The notes: generated from the letters alone by a model not told the origin. 64,000 nucleotides of DNA from Streptomyces sp. S.PB5 (GCF_030403745.1 NZ_JAQMWP010000005.1:477513-541512), one strand, 5' to 3'. Shown: positions 1 through 8,220, numbered from the stretch's first letter. Numbers and translations are program-made.

Positions 1-2
1 TC

Positions 3-155
3 GTGCCGAACGACGACTTCCGCACCGGGCGGTCCGAGATCCTGCGCCGGCTGCTCGGTCTGCCGCGGCTGTTCAGGACCCCGTACGGCGCCGCGGAGTG
101 GGAGGCCACGGCCCGCTACAACCTCGCCGCCGAACTCGAAATGCTGTCGTCCTGA
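3..155 (+). CDS. C-terminal end of an unidentified protein (cut by window edge)
   Basis: An open frame enters from the left edge and stops with TGA at 153-155. The roughly 50 visible residues are charged and helical-looking and end in AELEMLSS. No motif allows a family assignment. The frame is supported by strong GC3 bias and by the short 26-base gap to the next start, which is normal for this genome. Confidence 0.6.
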   Translation: MPNDDFRTGRSEILRRLLGLPRLFRTPYGAAEWEATARYNLAAELEMLSS

Positions 156-181
156 CGGGCCGGGCCGCTTAGCCTGCCCGT

Positions 182-1291
182 ATGACAGACATGGGTGGGG
201 AACGGGTCACAGAGGCCCTGGAGAGCTGTGTGACGCTGCTGCGGTCGGTCGTAGAGCGGGACTGGGCGGAGGTGCGGGCCGGGCGGCTGGAGTGGGACTG
301 CCGGCAGACGGCCACGCACATCGCGGAGGATCTCATCGCGTACGCGGGGCAGTTGGCGGGGCGGGCGCAGGACGCGTACGTGCCCTTCGAGATCGTCCTC
401 GAAGAGGGCACCGACAACGCCGGCATCATCCATGTCGTCGAGACGACCGGCGTGCTGCTCGCGACCGCGCTGCGCACCACCCCGCGCGCGGTCCGCGCCT
501 ACCACCCCTACCCCTTCCGCAGCGCGAACTCCGTGGGCTTCGCCGCGATGGGCATCGCCGAGATCCTGCTGCACACACACGACATCGCGGAGGGCCTGGG
601 CCTGCCGTACGAGCCGCCCGCCCATCTCCCCGAGTACGTCCTGACCCGGATCTTCCCGCACGTCCAGCCGGGCACCGACCACTGGCACACCCTGCTGTGG
701 GCCACCGGCCGCGGTGAACTCCCCGGCCGCGCCCCGCTCTCCGCGTGGCGCTGGAACAACAACCTCGTGCTCGGCACCGAGCGCCTCACCCTGGAGGGCC
801 TCACCCCCGCGGCCGCCGCCGACCTCGCCGCGGGCGGCACCGGCGGTTTCGACTGGGTCGTGGGCGGGCCGTACCAGGGCACGCGCGAGGCGTCCGGGAT
901 GCTGCTGAAGGCGTACGAAGCGGGTGTGCACCGGCCGGAGTTCGGGGTCTTCGTCCTCGTCCGCCGGGAGGACGACCTCGCGATCGGCGGCATGGGCTTC
1001 CACAGCGCGCCCGACGAGGAGGGCCGGGTCGAGATCGGCTACGACCTGGTCGAGGGCGTCCGCGGCCGGGGCTACGCCGCGGAGGCGCTGCGCGCGCTGT
1101 CCGAGTGGGCACTGGCCCGGGACGACGTCCAGTCGCTGATGGCGACGATCGACCACGACAACGCGGCCTCCCAGCGCGTGGTCGCGCGCGCCGGATTCCA
1201 CCGGGCGACGGTGGAGGAGGAGCGCTCGGTGAACGAGGAGCGGCAGGACATGGAGAAGGCCCTGCGCCTGTACGTCCTCGCCAAGTCCTAG
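182..1291 (+). CDS. DinB/maleylpyruvate-isomerase-like domain fused to GNAT acetyltransferase
   Basis: The 369-residue protein has two parts. Residues about 10-220 resemble the DinB/mycothiol-dependent maleylpyruvate isomerase N-terminal four-helix fold, including the HDIAEGLG segment with a histidine typical of the metal site. Residues about 225-365 are a GNAT N-acetyltransferase domain, with the acetyl-CoA loop at VRGRGYAAEAL and a typical C-terminal NxASxRVVARAGF stretch. It probably acetylates a small molecule, with the first domain possibly using mycothiol or a metal. Substrate is unknown. The ATG start at 182 follows the previous gene closely and has no strong ribosome site. Confidence 0.8.
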   Translation: MTDMGGERVTEALESCVTLLRSVVERDWAEVRAGRLEWDCRQTATHIAEDLIAYAGQLAGRAQDAYVPFEIVLEEGTDNAGIIHVVETTGVLLATALRTTPRAVRAYHPYPFRSANSVGFAAMGIAEILLHTHDIAEGLGLPYEPPAHLPEYVLTRIFPHVQPGTDHWHTLLWATGRGELPGRAPLSAWRWNNNLVLGTERLTLEGLTPAAAADLAAGGTGGFDWVVGGPYQGTREASGMLLKAYEAGVHRPEFGVFVLVRREDDLAIGGMGFHSAPDEEGRVEIGYDLVEGVRGRGYAAEALRALSEWALARDDVQSLMATIDHDNAASQRVVARAGFHRATVEEERSVNEERQDMEKALRLYVLAKS

Positions 1292-1335
1292 CGATTCCTG
1301 GCAGTCCCTAGCAGTTCTAGGGGCATCTAGCGGTT

Positions 1336-1605
1336 CTAGGGGTTTCCTCGCCCCTTCGGCCGCCGCAGTCCCGACTCCGTCAGCAGTCGCACCACCTCGC
1401 GGCTGCTGACCTCCACCGCCCCGGCGGCCACGACATCCGCGTACCGGTGCGAGGGGATGTCGTAGTGGTCGCGCTCGAAGGCGCGTCGCGGGACGCCCAA
1501 CGCGTCGGCGAACAGCTGGAGTTCCTCGAAGGAGACGTCGCTGACCAGGTGGGACCACATACGGCCGTGCCCGGGCCAGTTCGGCGGGTCGATGTAGACG
1601 GTCAC
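1336..1605 (-). CDS. DUF4031 family protein
   Basis: An 89-residue protein beginning VTVYIDPPNWPGHGR and containing WSHLVSD, both characteristic of DUF4031, a small actinobacterial family without a known role. A longer frame reaches 1680, but GTG at 1605 is chosen because it overlaps the TGA of the upstream gene as GTGA, which implies translational coupling, and because the family begins at this motif. Confidence 0.8.
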   Translation of the reverse strand: MTVYIDPPNWPGHGRMWSHLVSDVSFEELQLFADALGVPRRAFERDHYDIPSHRYADVVAAGAVEVSSREVVRLLTESGLRRPKGRGNP

Positions 1606-2000
1606 GAGGACGGCGTCCCGCCGCCGGTCGCGAAGCCCAGCGAACCCACCGCTGCGACCTTCACCCCCGCCTTGTGACACACCCAGTGCGGGTCGGGCCC
1701 GAGCTCCGGCTCGACGTCCAGGGCGTGCGGGTCACCGGCGCCGCACACCGGGCACAGCGGCCATCTCCCGTACCGCTCCAGCAGCGCGTCCTGGACGTCC
1801 TGGGCGACCAGCCCGGCCACGAAGTCCGCCCCGTCCGGCCACTGCTCCACCCACCAGCGGCGCTGTACGACGGAGTCCTCGACCAGCGACACCACGTCCG
1901 CCTCGGCGACCTCGCCCGCGACCAGATCGGCGAGCACGAGGGCGCGTGCCGCGTGCAACGCCTGCTCCAGGGGACTGACGGGGAGGTGGGAGGGGTCCAT
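1602..2000 (-). CDS. Conserved hypothetical protein with a CPVCG motif
   Basis: A 132-residue acidic protein starting MDPSHLPVSPLEQ. It is largely helical and ends with a CPVCGAGDPHALD segment followed by HWVCH, a possible small zinc-binding knuckle. The ATG at 2000 is the only good start downstream of the divergent rpiR-type promoter. The gene lies just ahead of the DUF4031 gene, with overlapping stop and start codons, so the two form an operon. Function is unknown. Confidence 0.65.
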   Translation of the reverse strand: MDPSHLPVSPLEQALHAARALVLADLVAGEVAEADVVSLVEDSVVQRRWWVEQWPDGADFVAGLVAQDVQDALLERYGRWPLCPVCGAGDPHALDVEPELGPDPHWVCHKAGVKVAAVGSLGFATGGGTPSS

Positions 2001-2035
2001 GCCCCCATTGTGCGCACTCTTGACCACAACACCGA

Positions 2036-2085
2036 GCCGAAAATATCTTTCATACGTGACCCAGGAAGTGAAGGAAATTTTCGGC
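2036..2085. promoter_or_regulatory. Inverted repeat at rpiR start, candidate RpiR operator
   Basis: Two 16-base arms at 2036-2051 and 2070-2085 are inverted copies matching at 14 of 16 positions, separated by 18 bases. Each arm carries a GAAA/TTTC core, the kind of sequence bound by RpiR/MurR-type regulators. The repeat straddles the proposed GTG start at 2056, so binding could block transcription or initiation. Autoregulation is inferred. Confidence 0.55.
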
Positions 2086-2988
2086 GGCGGTCCGGGAGGT
2101 GCGGGCGGCACACCGCCGGCCCCCGCCGCCCTCGCCGCCAAGGTGCGCACCCTCGCCCCTTCCATGACCCGCTCCATGCAGCGCGTCGCCGAGGCCGTCG
2201 CCGGTGACCCGGCCGGCTGCGCGGCCCTCACGGTCACCGGCCTCGCCGAGCTCACCGGCACCAGCGAGGCGACCGTCGTCCGCACCGCCCGCATCCTCGG
2301 CTACCCCGGCTACCGCGACCTCCGCCTCGCCCTCGCGGGCCTCGCCGCCCAGCAGCAGTCGGGCCGCGCGCCCGCGATCACGACGGACATCGCGGTGGAC
2401 GACCCGATCGCCGACGTCGTCGCGAAACTCGCCTACGACGAGCAGCAGACCCTCGCGGACACCGCGGCGGGCCTGGACACCGTGCAGTTGGCGGCGGCGG
2501 TGGCCGCGGCCGCCACCGCCCGCCGTATCGATGTGTACGGCGTCGGCGCGTCGGGCCTCGTCGCCCAGGACCTCACCCAGAAGCTGCTGCGAATAGGGCT
2601 CGTCGCGCACGCCCACAACGACCCGCATCTCGCGGTGACGAACGCGGTGCAGCTGCGGGCGGGGGACGTGGCGATCGCCATCACGCACTCGGGCGCGACG
2701 GGCGACGTCATCGAGCCGCTCCGGGTCGCCTTCGAGCACGGGGCCACGACCGTGGCGATCACCGGGCGCCCGGACAGTCCCGTCACGCAGTACGCCGATC
2801 ACGTACTGACGACGTCGACGGCCCGGGAGAGCGAGCTGCGGCCCGCCGCCATGTCGTCGCGGACAAGTCAGCTGCTGGTGGTGGACTGTCTGTTCGTGGG
2901 GGTGGCGCAGCGGACGTACGAGACCGCGGCGCCGGCGCTCGCCGCGTCCTACGAGGCGTTGGCACACAGACACCGCGGCAGGCCGTAG
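2056..2988 (+). CDS. RpiR/MurR-family transcriptional regulator
   Basis: A 310-residue regulator. An N-terminal RpiR-type HTH lies at about residues 40-105 (LAELTGTSEATVVRTARILG), and a C-terminal SIS sugar-phosphate domain at about 130-285 contains VYGVGASG and ITHSGATGDV. Such proteins sense sugar phosphates; the adjacent murQ and PTS genes suggest MurNAc-6-P. GTG 2056 is preferred to an upstream ATG at 1999 because it gives the conserved-looking VTQEVKEIFG start. GTG 2143 is an alternative. It likely controls itself and murQ-PTS downstream. Confidence 0.85.
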   Translation: MTQEVKEIFGGGPGGAGGTPPAPAALAAKVRTLAPSMTRSMQRVAEAVAGDPAGCAALTVTGLAELTGTSEATVVRTARILGYPGYRDLRLALAGLAAQQQSGRAPAITTDIAVDDPIADVVAKLAYDEQQTLADTAAGLDTVQLAAAVAAAATARRIDVYGVGASGLVAQDLTQKLLRIGLVAHAHNDPHLAVTNAVQLRAGDVAIAITHSGATGDVIEPLRVAFEHGATTVAITGRPDSPVTQYADHVLTTSTARESELRPAAMSSRTSQLLVVDCLFVGVAQRTYETAAPALAASYEALAHRHRGRP

Positions 2989-3034
2989 GCCGCGGGTACG
3001 ACAACGGAATCGCAACGTGAAAGAGCCGCCCTCC

Positions 3035-3970
3035 ATGACCTCTACCTCCAACCCCCGTGATCTCCGCGCCGAGTTGGAAACCCTGACCACCGAGGCCTTC
3101 CGGCCCGAGCTGGCCGACATCGACCGGCTCCCCACCCTCGACATCGCGCGGCTCATGAACGCGGAGGACGCCACCGTGGCGGCCGCCGTCGCCGCGGGGC
3201 TGCCCGTCATCGCCGCCGCCATCGAGGACATCGCCGCCCGGATGGCGCGCGGCGGCCGGCTGATCTACGCCGGTGCCGGTACGGCGGGCCGCCTGGGCGT
3301 GCTGGACGCCTCCGAGTGCCCGCCCACCTTCAACACCGACCCCGCCCAGGTCGTCGGCCTGATCGCGGGCGGCCCGGCGGCGATGGTCACCTCCGTCGAG
3401 GGCGCCGAGGACTCGAAGGAGCTGGCGCGCGCGGACCTGGAGGCGCTGCGGGTGGGCGCCTTGGACACGGTGGTCGGCATCTCCGCCTCCGGCCGCACCC
3501 CGTACGCGATCAGTGCCGTCGAACACGCCCGCGCGCGGGGCGCGTTGACGATCGGCCTGTCCTGCAACGCGCACAGCGCGCTGGCGGCGGCGGCCGATCA
3601 CGGCATCGAGATCGTCGTGGGCCCGGAGCTGGTGACGGGCTCGACGCGGCTGAAGGCGGGCACCGCGCAGAAACTCGTCCTGAACATGCTCTCGACGATC
3701 ACGATGATCCGCCTGGGCAAGACCTACGGGAACCTCATGGTCGACGTACGCGCCTCCAACGAGAAGCTCCGCGCCCGCTCCCACCGCATCGTCGCGCTGG
3801 CCACGGGGGCGGCGGACGAGGAGATCGAGGCGGCGCTGGCGGTCACCGACGGCGAGGTGAAGAACGCGATCCTGACGATCCTCACCGGCGTCGACGGCCC
3901 CACCGCCACCCGCCTTCTGGAGGAGTCCGGCGGCCATCTGCGTGCCGCGCTGGCGGCGGCGGGCCGCTGA
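3035..3970 (+). CDS. murQ: N-acetylmuramic acid 6-phosphate etherase
   Basis: A 311-residue SIS-domain enzyme that removes the D-lactyl ether from MurNAc-6-P, giving GlcNAc-6-P. Hallmarks are YAGAGTAGRLGVLDASECPPTF near residue 80 (shown in part: GAGTAGRLGVLDASE), the catalytic glutamate region EGAEDS, and the SNEKLRARS stretch near the C-terminus. Length matches the family. ATG 3035 is preferred over GTG 3017 because the conserved N-terminus starts here. The gene follows the RpiR regulator and precedes a PTS permease by 16 bases, so it is an uptake/recycling operon for cell-wall sugar. Confidence 0.93.
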   Translation: MTSTSNPRDLRAELETLTTEAFRPELADIDRLPTLDIARLMNAEDATVAAAVAAGLPVIAAAIEDIAARMARGGRLIYAGAGTAGRLGVLDASECPPTFNTDPAQVVGLIAGGPAAMVTSVEGAEDSKELARADLEALRVGALDTVVGISASGRTPYAISAVEHARARGALTIGLSCNAHSALAAAADHGIEIVVGPELVTGSTRLKAGTAQKLVLNMLSTITMIRLGKTYGNLMVDVRASNEKLRARSHRIVALATGAADEEIEAALAVTDGEVKNAILTILTGVDGPTATRLLEESGGHLRAALAAAGR

Positions 3971-3986
3971 CCAGCACGCTCATGAC

Positions 3987-5342
3987 GTGCCTACGCCTAC
4001 CTCAGCCGAGCTGTCCGCCGCCATCCTGCCCCTGGTCGGCGGCCCCGCGAACGTCACCTCCGTCGCCCACTGCATGACCCGCCTCCGCCTGGGCCTGGCG
4101 GACCCCGGCAAGGTGGACGGTGACGCCCTGCGGGCGCTGCCGGGCGTCCTGGGCGTGGTCGAGGACGACACGTACCAGATCGTGCTCGGGCCGGGGGCGG
4201 TGGCGCGGGCGACGGCGGACTTCGAGGCACTGCTGCGGAAGGAGACGCAGAAGGCCCGCAACGCGACCCCGCTGAAAACCGCGCTGCGCCGCGTGGCGAA
4301 CGTCTTCGTCCCGCTGATCCCGGCGCTGATCGGCTGCGGGGTCCTCGCGGGCCTCAACGGCCTGCTCCTGAACCTGGGCCTGCTCCCGGGCCTCACCTCC
4401 GCCCTTGCCGCGATCGCCACCGCCTTCATGTCCCTGATCGCGGTCTTCGTCGGCCACAACACGGCGAAGGAGTTCGGCGGCACACCGGTCCTGGGCGGCG
4501 CGGTCGCGGCGATCGTGGTCTACCCGGGCGTGGCGAAGGTGACGGCGTTCGGCGTGACGCTGGCACCGGGACAGGGCGGGGTGCTGGGCGCCCTGGCGGC
4601 GGCGCTGCTGGGGACGTACGTGGAGAAGTGGTGCCGGCGCTGGGTGCCGCCGACGCTGGACGTACTGCTCACCCCGACCCTGACGGTCCTGATCTCCGGC
4701 CTGACGACGCTGTACGTCCTCATGTACGCGGCCGGTGCGGTCTCCTCGGCGATCGGCACGGCGGCGAACTGGCTGCTGGAGACGACGGGCGCGTTCGCGG
4801 GACTGGTGCTGGGCGGACTGTTCCTGCCGCTGGTCATGCTCGGCCTCCACCAGGCCCTGATCCCCATCCACGCCACCCTCATCGACCAGCAGGGCCACAC
4901 CGTTCTCCTCCCGCTGCTGGCCATGGCGGGAGCGGGGCAGGTGGGGGCGTCGGTTGCGGTGTACGTGCGGCTGCGCCACGACTCCGGACTGCGTACGACG
5001 ATCAGGTCCGCGCTTCCGGCGGGGTTGCTGGGAGTCGGCGAGCCGTTGATCTACGGCGTGTCGCTGCCGTTGGGCCGCCCCTTCCTCACGGCTTGTGCGG
5101 GCGGGGCGGCCGGGGGCGCGTTCGTGGGGCTGTTCGCGATGCTCGGGGAGCAGGTCGGGGCGACGGCGATCGGGCCGTCGGGGTGGGCGCTGTTCCCGTT
5201 GCTCGCGGGGGACGGGGGGCTCGGGGTGGCGGCGGCGATCTACGGGGGCGGGCTGGTGACGGGGTACGTGGTCGGGTTCGGGGCGACGTATCTGTTCGGG
5301 CTCAGAGGGGTGACCGGCGCGGCCCGGGAGCCGTCGGTGTGA
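3987..5342 (+). CDS. PTS EIIBC permease, probably for MurNAc/amino sugar
   Basis: A 451-residue membrane permease. The N-terminal EIIB domain (about 1-85) carries the phosphocysteine in VAHCMTRLRL. The remaining 350 residues form a glucose/sucrose-type EIIC domain with about ten hydrophobic segments and the GVGEPLIYGV motif. No EIIA is fused, as in MurP-type permeases, so a separate EIIA must phosphorylate it. Position behind murQ suggests MurNAc import as MurNAc-6-P. GTG 3987 is chosen over the upstream in-frame ATG 3942, which lies inside murQ. Confidence 0.87.
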   Translation: MPTPTSAELSAAILPLVGGPANVTSVAHCMTRLRLGLADPGKVDGDALRALPGVLGVVEDDTYQIVLGPGAVARATADFEALLRKETQKARNATPLKTALRRVANVFVPLIPALIGCGVLAGLNGLLLNLGLLPGLTSALAAIATAFMSLIAVFVGHNTAKEFGGTPVLGGAVAAIVVYPGVAKVTAFGVTLAPGQGGVLGALAAALLGTYVEKWCRRWVPPTLDVLLTPTLTVLISGLTTLYVLMYAAGAVSSAIGTAANWLLETTGAFAGLVLGGLFLPLVMLGLHQALIPIHATLIDQQGHTVLLPLLAMAGAGQVGASVAVYVRLRHDSGLRTTIRSALPAGLLGVGEPLIYGVSLPLGRPFLTACAGGAAGGAFVGLFAMLGEQVGATAIGPSGWALFPLLAGDGGLGVAAAIYGGGLVTGYVVGFGATYLFGLRGVTGAAREPSV

Positions 5343-5371
5343 CCCGGCCGCCGTCCCGTCGTTCGCGGACC

Positions 5372-5521
5372 ATGAAGAAGATGCTCATGGCCGCCACGCT
5401 GGCCGGCTCCGCGGCGCCGGCCGTGTGCACGGCGGAGAACACCGTGGCCCCCGAGCTCGGCGACCTCGCTTCCGCGCCGCTGCGCGCCTGTTCCGAGACG
5501 GGTGTCAGGCCGCCTGGATGA
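5372..5521 (+). CDS. Possible small secreted peptide or decayed remnant
   Basis: A 49-codon frame starting MKKMLMAATLAGSAAPA, with a short charged N-terminus and a hydrophobic, Ala-rich stretch like a signal peptide. The start is reminiscent of rodlin precursors, but the rest matches nothing I recognise. The ribosome site is poor, and the frame runs into the 3' end of the convergent DUF2267 gene. It may be a remnant rather than a working gene. Confidence 0.22.
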   Translation: MKKMLMAATLAGSAAPAVCTAENTVAPELGDLASAPLRACSETGVRPPG

Positions 5522-5936
5522 GTTCGGCACGGCCGAACAACAGGGCGTAGCCGGAGGGGAGTTGGGCGAGGACGCGGGTGAGGAGATCCTCGCCGGCGAG
5601 TCGGGCCACGATCCGCAGGACGGTGCCGGTGTCCCAGCGGGTGGTGGCCGGGCTGCCTCCGGTACGGGACGCCAGGTCCTTGACGAAGGCCCAGCCGGTG
5701 AGGGGTTCGGTGGCGGGGATCTGCGAGGTGAAGATCACGGCGGCCTCGTGCGGCAGCCGGGCGGCGAGCTCCACCCGTTCCTCGCCGGTGAGTTGACACC
5801 CGAAGGCGGCCAGCACGGCACGCACGGCCTCCTCGGCCTGCGCGCGGGTGGCATAGGCGCCTTCGTAGCGCACCTGCTCCAGCATCTGCTCGAACGTCGT
5901 GCCCGTGGTGGCCCGATACGGCTGCTGGGTGATCAT
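5505..5936 (-). CDS. DUF2267 protein, copy 1
   Basis: A 143-residue helical protein starting MITQQPYRATTGTTFEQMLEQVRYEG. It has the DUF2267 pattern: paired four-helix repeats, an AVLAAFGCQLTGEERVELAARLP core and a C-terminal LLTRVLAQLPSGYALLFG. The family has no settled role. ATG 5936 is used because the longer frame to 6152 runs through a repeat. It is about 35% identical by eye to the next gene upstream, so the two are tandem paralogues. Both sit beside the small heat-shock gene. Confidence 0.8.
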   Translation of the reverse strand: MITQQPYRATTGTTFEQMLEQVRYEGAYATRAQAEEAVRAVLAAFGCQLTGEERVELAARLPHEAAVIFTSQIPATEPLTGWAFVKDLASRTGGSPATTRWDTGTVLRIVARLAGEDLLTRVLAQLPSGYALLFGRAELIQAA

Positions 5937-5960
5937 CGCTGACGCGGTTGCCTTTCTCGT

Positions 5961-6005
5961 GTGGGGTGGTCGTGGGTGGGGTGGCCGTGGGTGGGGTGGC
6001 CGCGG
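5961..6005. repeat. 15-bp GC-rich tandem repeat
   Basis: About three degenerate copies of a 15-base unit of the form GGGGTGGCCGTGGGT lie between the two DUF2267 genes, just upstream of the start of the first. No function is evident. Confidence 0.7.
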
Positions 6006-6033
6006 CACCGGAGACGGGGGGGGCAGGCGCCGG

Positions 6034-6429
6034 TCAGACGAGCTGCGGGCGGCCGAACAACAGGTCGTATCCCGCGGGGAGTTGGAACAGGATGCTGCGG
6101 ACGAGCTCCTCGCCCGCGGCATCCGCGGCCACGCTGAGCACGGCGCCCACATCCCAGGCCGCGGTCTGTTCCGTGGCCCCCTCGATCCAGGCCGCGGTGG
6201 CCCGTACGAACCGCTCCGGGGACAGCGGCTCGCGGGCCTGGAGCGGGTTGAGCAGGACGAGCGCCAGATCCTCCGGGAGCCGGGCGGCCAGGTCCGCCCT
6301 GACCTCGCCCACCAGATGCGCGCCCAGCAGCGCCAGCACCGTGCGGGCGGCCCGCTCGGCTTCCTCGGTGGTCCTGTACTCGCCGCGTTCCTCGACCTCG
6401 CGCAGGAACGCCTCCCATCGCATCACCAT
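6034..6429 (-). CDS. DUF2267 protein, copy 2
   Basis: A 131-residue protein starting MVMRWEAFLREVEERGEY. The RTVLALLGAHLVGEVRADLAARLP core and the C-terminal ILFQLPAGYDLLFGRPQL correspond to those of the downstream paralogue. It is likely co-transcribed with that gene, with a 97-base gap holding a small tandem repeat. The position next to hsp18 suggests a stress link, which is inference only. Confidence 0.8.
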   Translation of the reverse strand: MVMRWEAFLREVEERGEYRTTEEAERAARTVLALLGAHLVGEVRADLAARLPEDLALVLLNPLQAREPLSPERFVRATAAWIEGATEQTAAWDVGAVLSVAADAAGEELVRSILFQLPAGYDLLFGRPQLV

Positions 6430-6538
6430 CGCTGCTCCCGTGCGTGTGCGGCCGTGCGTATGCGGCGGTGAGCGGAGGGCGGGGCGGCCGCGGGGGAGGT
6501 CGGCTCCCCCGCCCTCCGCTACGGCTGAGCAGGGGGAC

Positions 6539-6973
6539 TCAGCCGCTGATCTCCTTGCGCGCGGACCCGCCGCCGATGGAGACCTTGCGGGGCTTGGCGC
6601 GCTCGGCGATCGGGATGCGCAGGGTCAGTACACCCGCGTCGTAGTCCGCCTTGATGTGCTCGGTGTCCAGGGTGTCGCCCAGCACGAGCTGACGGGAGAA
6701 CACCCCGAGGGGCCGCTCGGACAGCTCCACCTGCACGTCGTCCGCCTTGGCGACGGGCCGCCGCTCGGCCTTGACGGTCAGCATGTTCCGCTCGACGTCG
6801 ATGTCGATCGCGTCCGTGGCCACGCCGGGCAGATCGAAGGCGATCACATACTCGTCACCCTCCCGGTAGGCGTCCATCGGCATCGGCGACGGCCGCGACC
6901 AGGTCCCGGTCGTCCCCAGGAGCTGCTGCGCGAGCCGGTCGAACTCACGGAAAGGGTCGGTACGCATCAACAT
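6539..6973 (-). CDS. hsp18: Small heat-shock protein, Hsp20/Hsp18 family
   Basis: A 144-residue alpha-crystallin chaperone that holds unfolding proteins. After an N-terminal arm (MLMRTDPFREFDRLAQQLLG), the crystallin domain covers about residues 40-130, with the DLPGV motif near 55 and the GVLTLRIPI motif near 120. ATG 6973 is chosen over 7039 because GGAGG lies 8 bases upstream. Only the rheA operator region separates it from the divergent regulator gene, as in the S. albus hsp18-rheA pair. Confidence 0.92.
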   Translation of the reverse strand: MLMRTDPFREFDRLAQQLLGTTGTWSRPSPMPMDAYREGDEYVIAFDLPGVATDAIDIDVERNMLTVKAERRPVAKADDVQVELSERPLGVFSRQLVLGDTLDTEHIKADYDAGVLTLRIPIAERAKPRKVSIGGGSARKEISG

Positions 6974-7038
6974 CGTCAACACCTCCAGCGTTCGGGTCGG
7001 GAACTGTGCCAATGCGTTCACCTGTATTCGTTGTAACA

Positions 7039-7057
7039 TGTCATCGGAACGATGACA
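7039..7057. promoter_or_regulatory. RheA operator between hsp18 and rheA
   Basis: The sequence TGTCATC-GGAAC-GATGACA is an exact match to the published RheA operator pattern TGTCATC-N5-GATGACA. It sits in the divergent gap, 66 bases upstream of the hsp18 start and 43 upstream of rheA, fitting temperature-dependent repression of both genes. Confidence 0.92.
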
Positions 7058-7099
7058 AGGAGAGAGTCATCCATACGACGACAAAGCTCCGGAGCTCCG

Positions 7100-7774
7100 A
7101 TGACCAGGGATGACCGACCCGCCCCCGGCGACCTCACGCCCGCGTCCTTCCTCGCCGCCGCCGCGGCACTGGACACCATCCACGAGGCCCTGCACACCGC
7201 CCGGACCACCTCGAAGGGCGCACCCCCGGACCGCACCAGTTCCGAACAGGCCCTCGCCGCGCTCCTGCTGCTGCGCGAGGCACGCGAGCAGCTCGCCGAA
7301 TGGGAACCCGGCCTGATCGAAACCGCCCGGGAAGCAGGCGCCAGCTGGGCCGAACTCGCCCACCCCCTCGGCGTCTCCAGCCGCCAGGCCGCCGAACGCC
7401 GCTATCTGCGCGTCCGCCCCGGCCACCCGGGCTCCACCGGCGAAGAGCGCGTTCAGGCCACCCGCGACCGCCGCGCAGCCGACCGCACGGTCACCACCTG
7501 GGCCCGCGCCAACGGCGCCGCCCTGCGCCAGCTCGCCGGCCAGATCACCGCCCTCACCGACCTGCCCACCACCGCCGGCCCCCCGCTCGCCGACCTCACC
7601 GCGGCCCTCGCCGACAACGACCCGGCCGCCCTCCTCACCCCCCTCACCGACACCCACCCCTACCTGGCCCCCGGCCACCCCGACCTCGCCGCCCGCGTCG
7701 ACGACCTCACCCGCCACACCGACCGGCTCCGCCAGGACAGCGACGACCACCGGGGAAACGGAACGCGGGCCTGA
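7100..7774 (+). CDS. rheA: HSP18 transcriptional repressor RheA
   Basis: A 224-residue soluble protein divergent from hsp18. RheA of S. albus is a thermosensing repressor of hsp18 and of itself. A helix-turn-helix-like stretch lies at about residues 85-115 (GASWAELAHPLGVSSRQAAERR). The C-terminus is Ala/Thr/Pro-rich and helical. ATG 7100 has GGAG five bases upstream; the alternative ATG 7052 lies inside the operator and has no ribosome site. The exact RheA site upstream supports the identification. Confidence 0.85.
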   Translation: MTRDDRPAPGDLTPASFLAAAAALDTIHEALHTARTTSKGAPPDRTSSEQALAALLLLREAREQLAEWEPGLIETAREAGASWAELAHPLGVSSRQAAERRYLRVRPGHPGSTGEERVQATRDRRAADRTVTTWARANGAALRQLAGQITALTDLPTTAGPPLADLTAALADNDPAALLTPLTDTHPYLAPGHPDLAARVDDLTRHTDRLRQDSDDHRGNGTRA

Positions 7775-7815
7775 CCGCCACGGGCATCACCGGCCACGCG
7801 CGGCGAAGCGGCACG

Positions 7816-8205
7816 TCACGGCAGCCGCACCTCCCGATTCCGGTGCCGCACCCGCTCCCGCAGCACCTCTTCGGGCGGCACGGCACCGATGGACTCCGGC
7901 GGACAGTCCCACTCCCGGCCGCCGCCGAGGGGCCGCAGTTGTACGTTGCCGCCGACGTGCCCCATGACCTCACCGATCCGTCCGTCCCTGGTGTCGCGTG
8001 CGTGGGTTCCGACGGGCGGTCTTTCGCCGCGGAGTACGGAGGCGAGGCGTTCGGCGGTACGGGTGTTGCAGCGGCCGAGGTCGACGAGGGCGAAGGGCTC
8101 GTCGGTGGCGGCGGTGACGGGATCGACGGTCAGGGACGGCAGGACGACGCCGACGGACATGAGAGCGGCTCGTAGGGACTCGACGATTTCCTCGGTCGAC
8201 CGCAT
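7816..8205 (-). CDS. Conserved hypothetical protein of a WhiJ/AbaA-like cluster
   Basis: A 129-residue protein starting MRSTEEIVESLRAALMSVGVVLPSL and followed by a small beta-rich region (GEVMGHVGGNVQLRPLGGG). ATG 8205 has GGAGG eight bases upstream. It is divergent from a WhiJ-type XRE regulator across a long palindrome. Streptomyces carry many clusters of such small proteins with XRE and DUF397 genes. The specific role is unknown. Confidence 0.7.
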   Translation of the reverse strand: MRSTEEIVESLRAALMSVGVVLPSLTVDPVTAATDEPFALVDLGRCNTRTAERLASVLRGERPPVGTHARDTRDGRIGEVMGHVGGNVQLRPLGGGREWDCPPESIGAVPPEEVLRERVRHRNREVRLP

Positions 8206-8220
8206 GACCTTCTTACCTCC

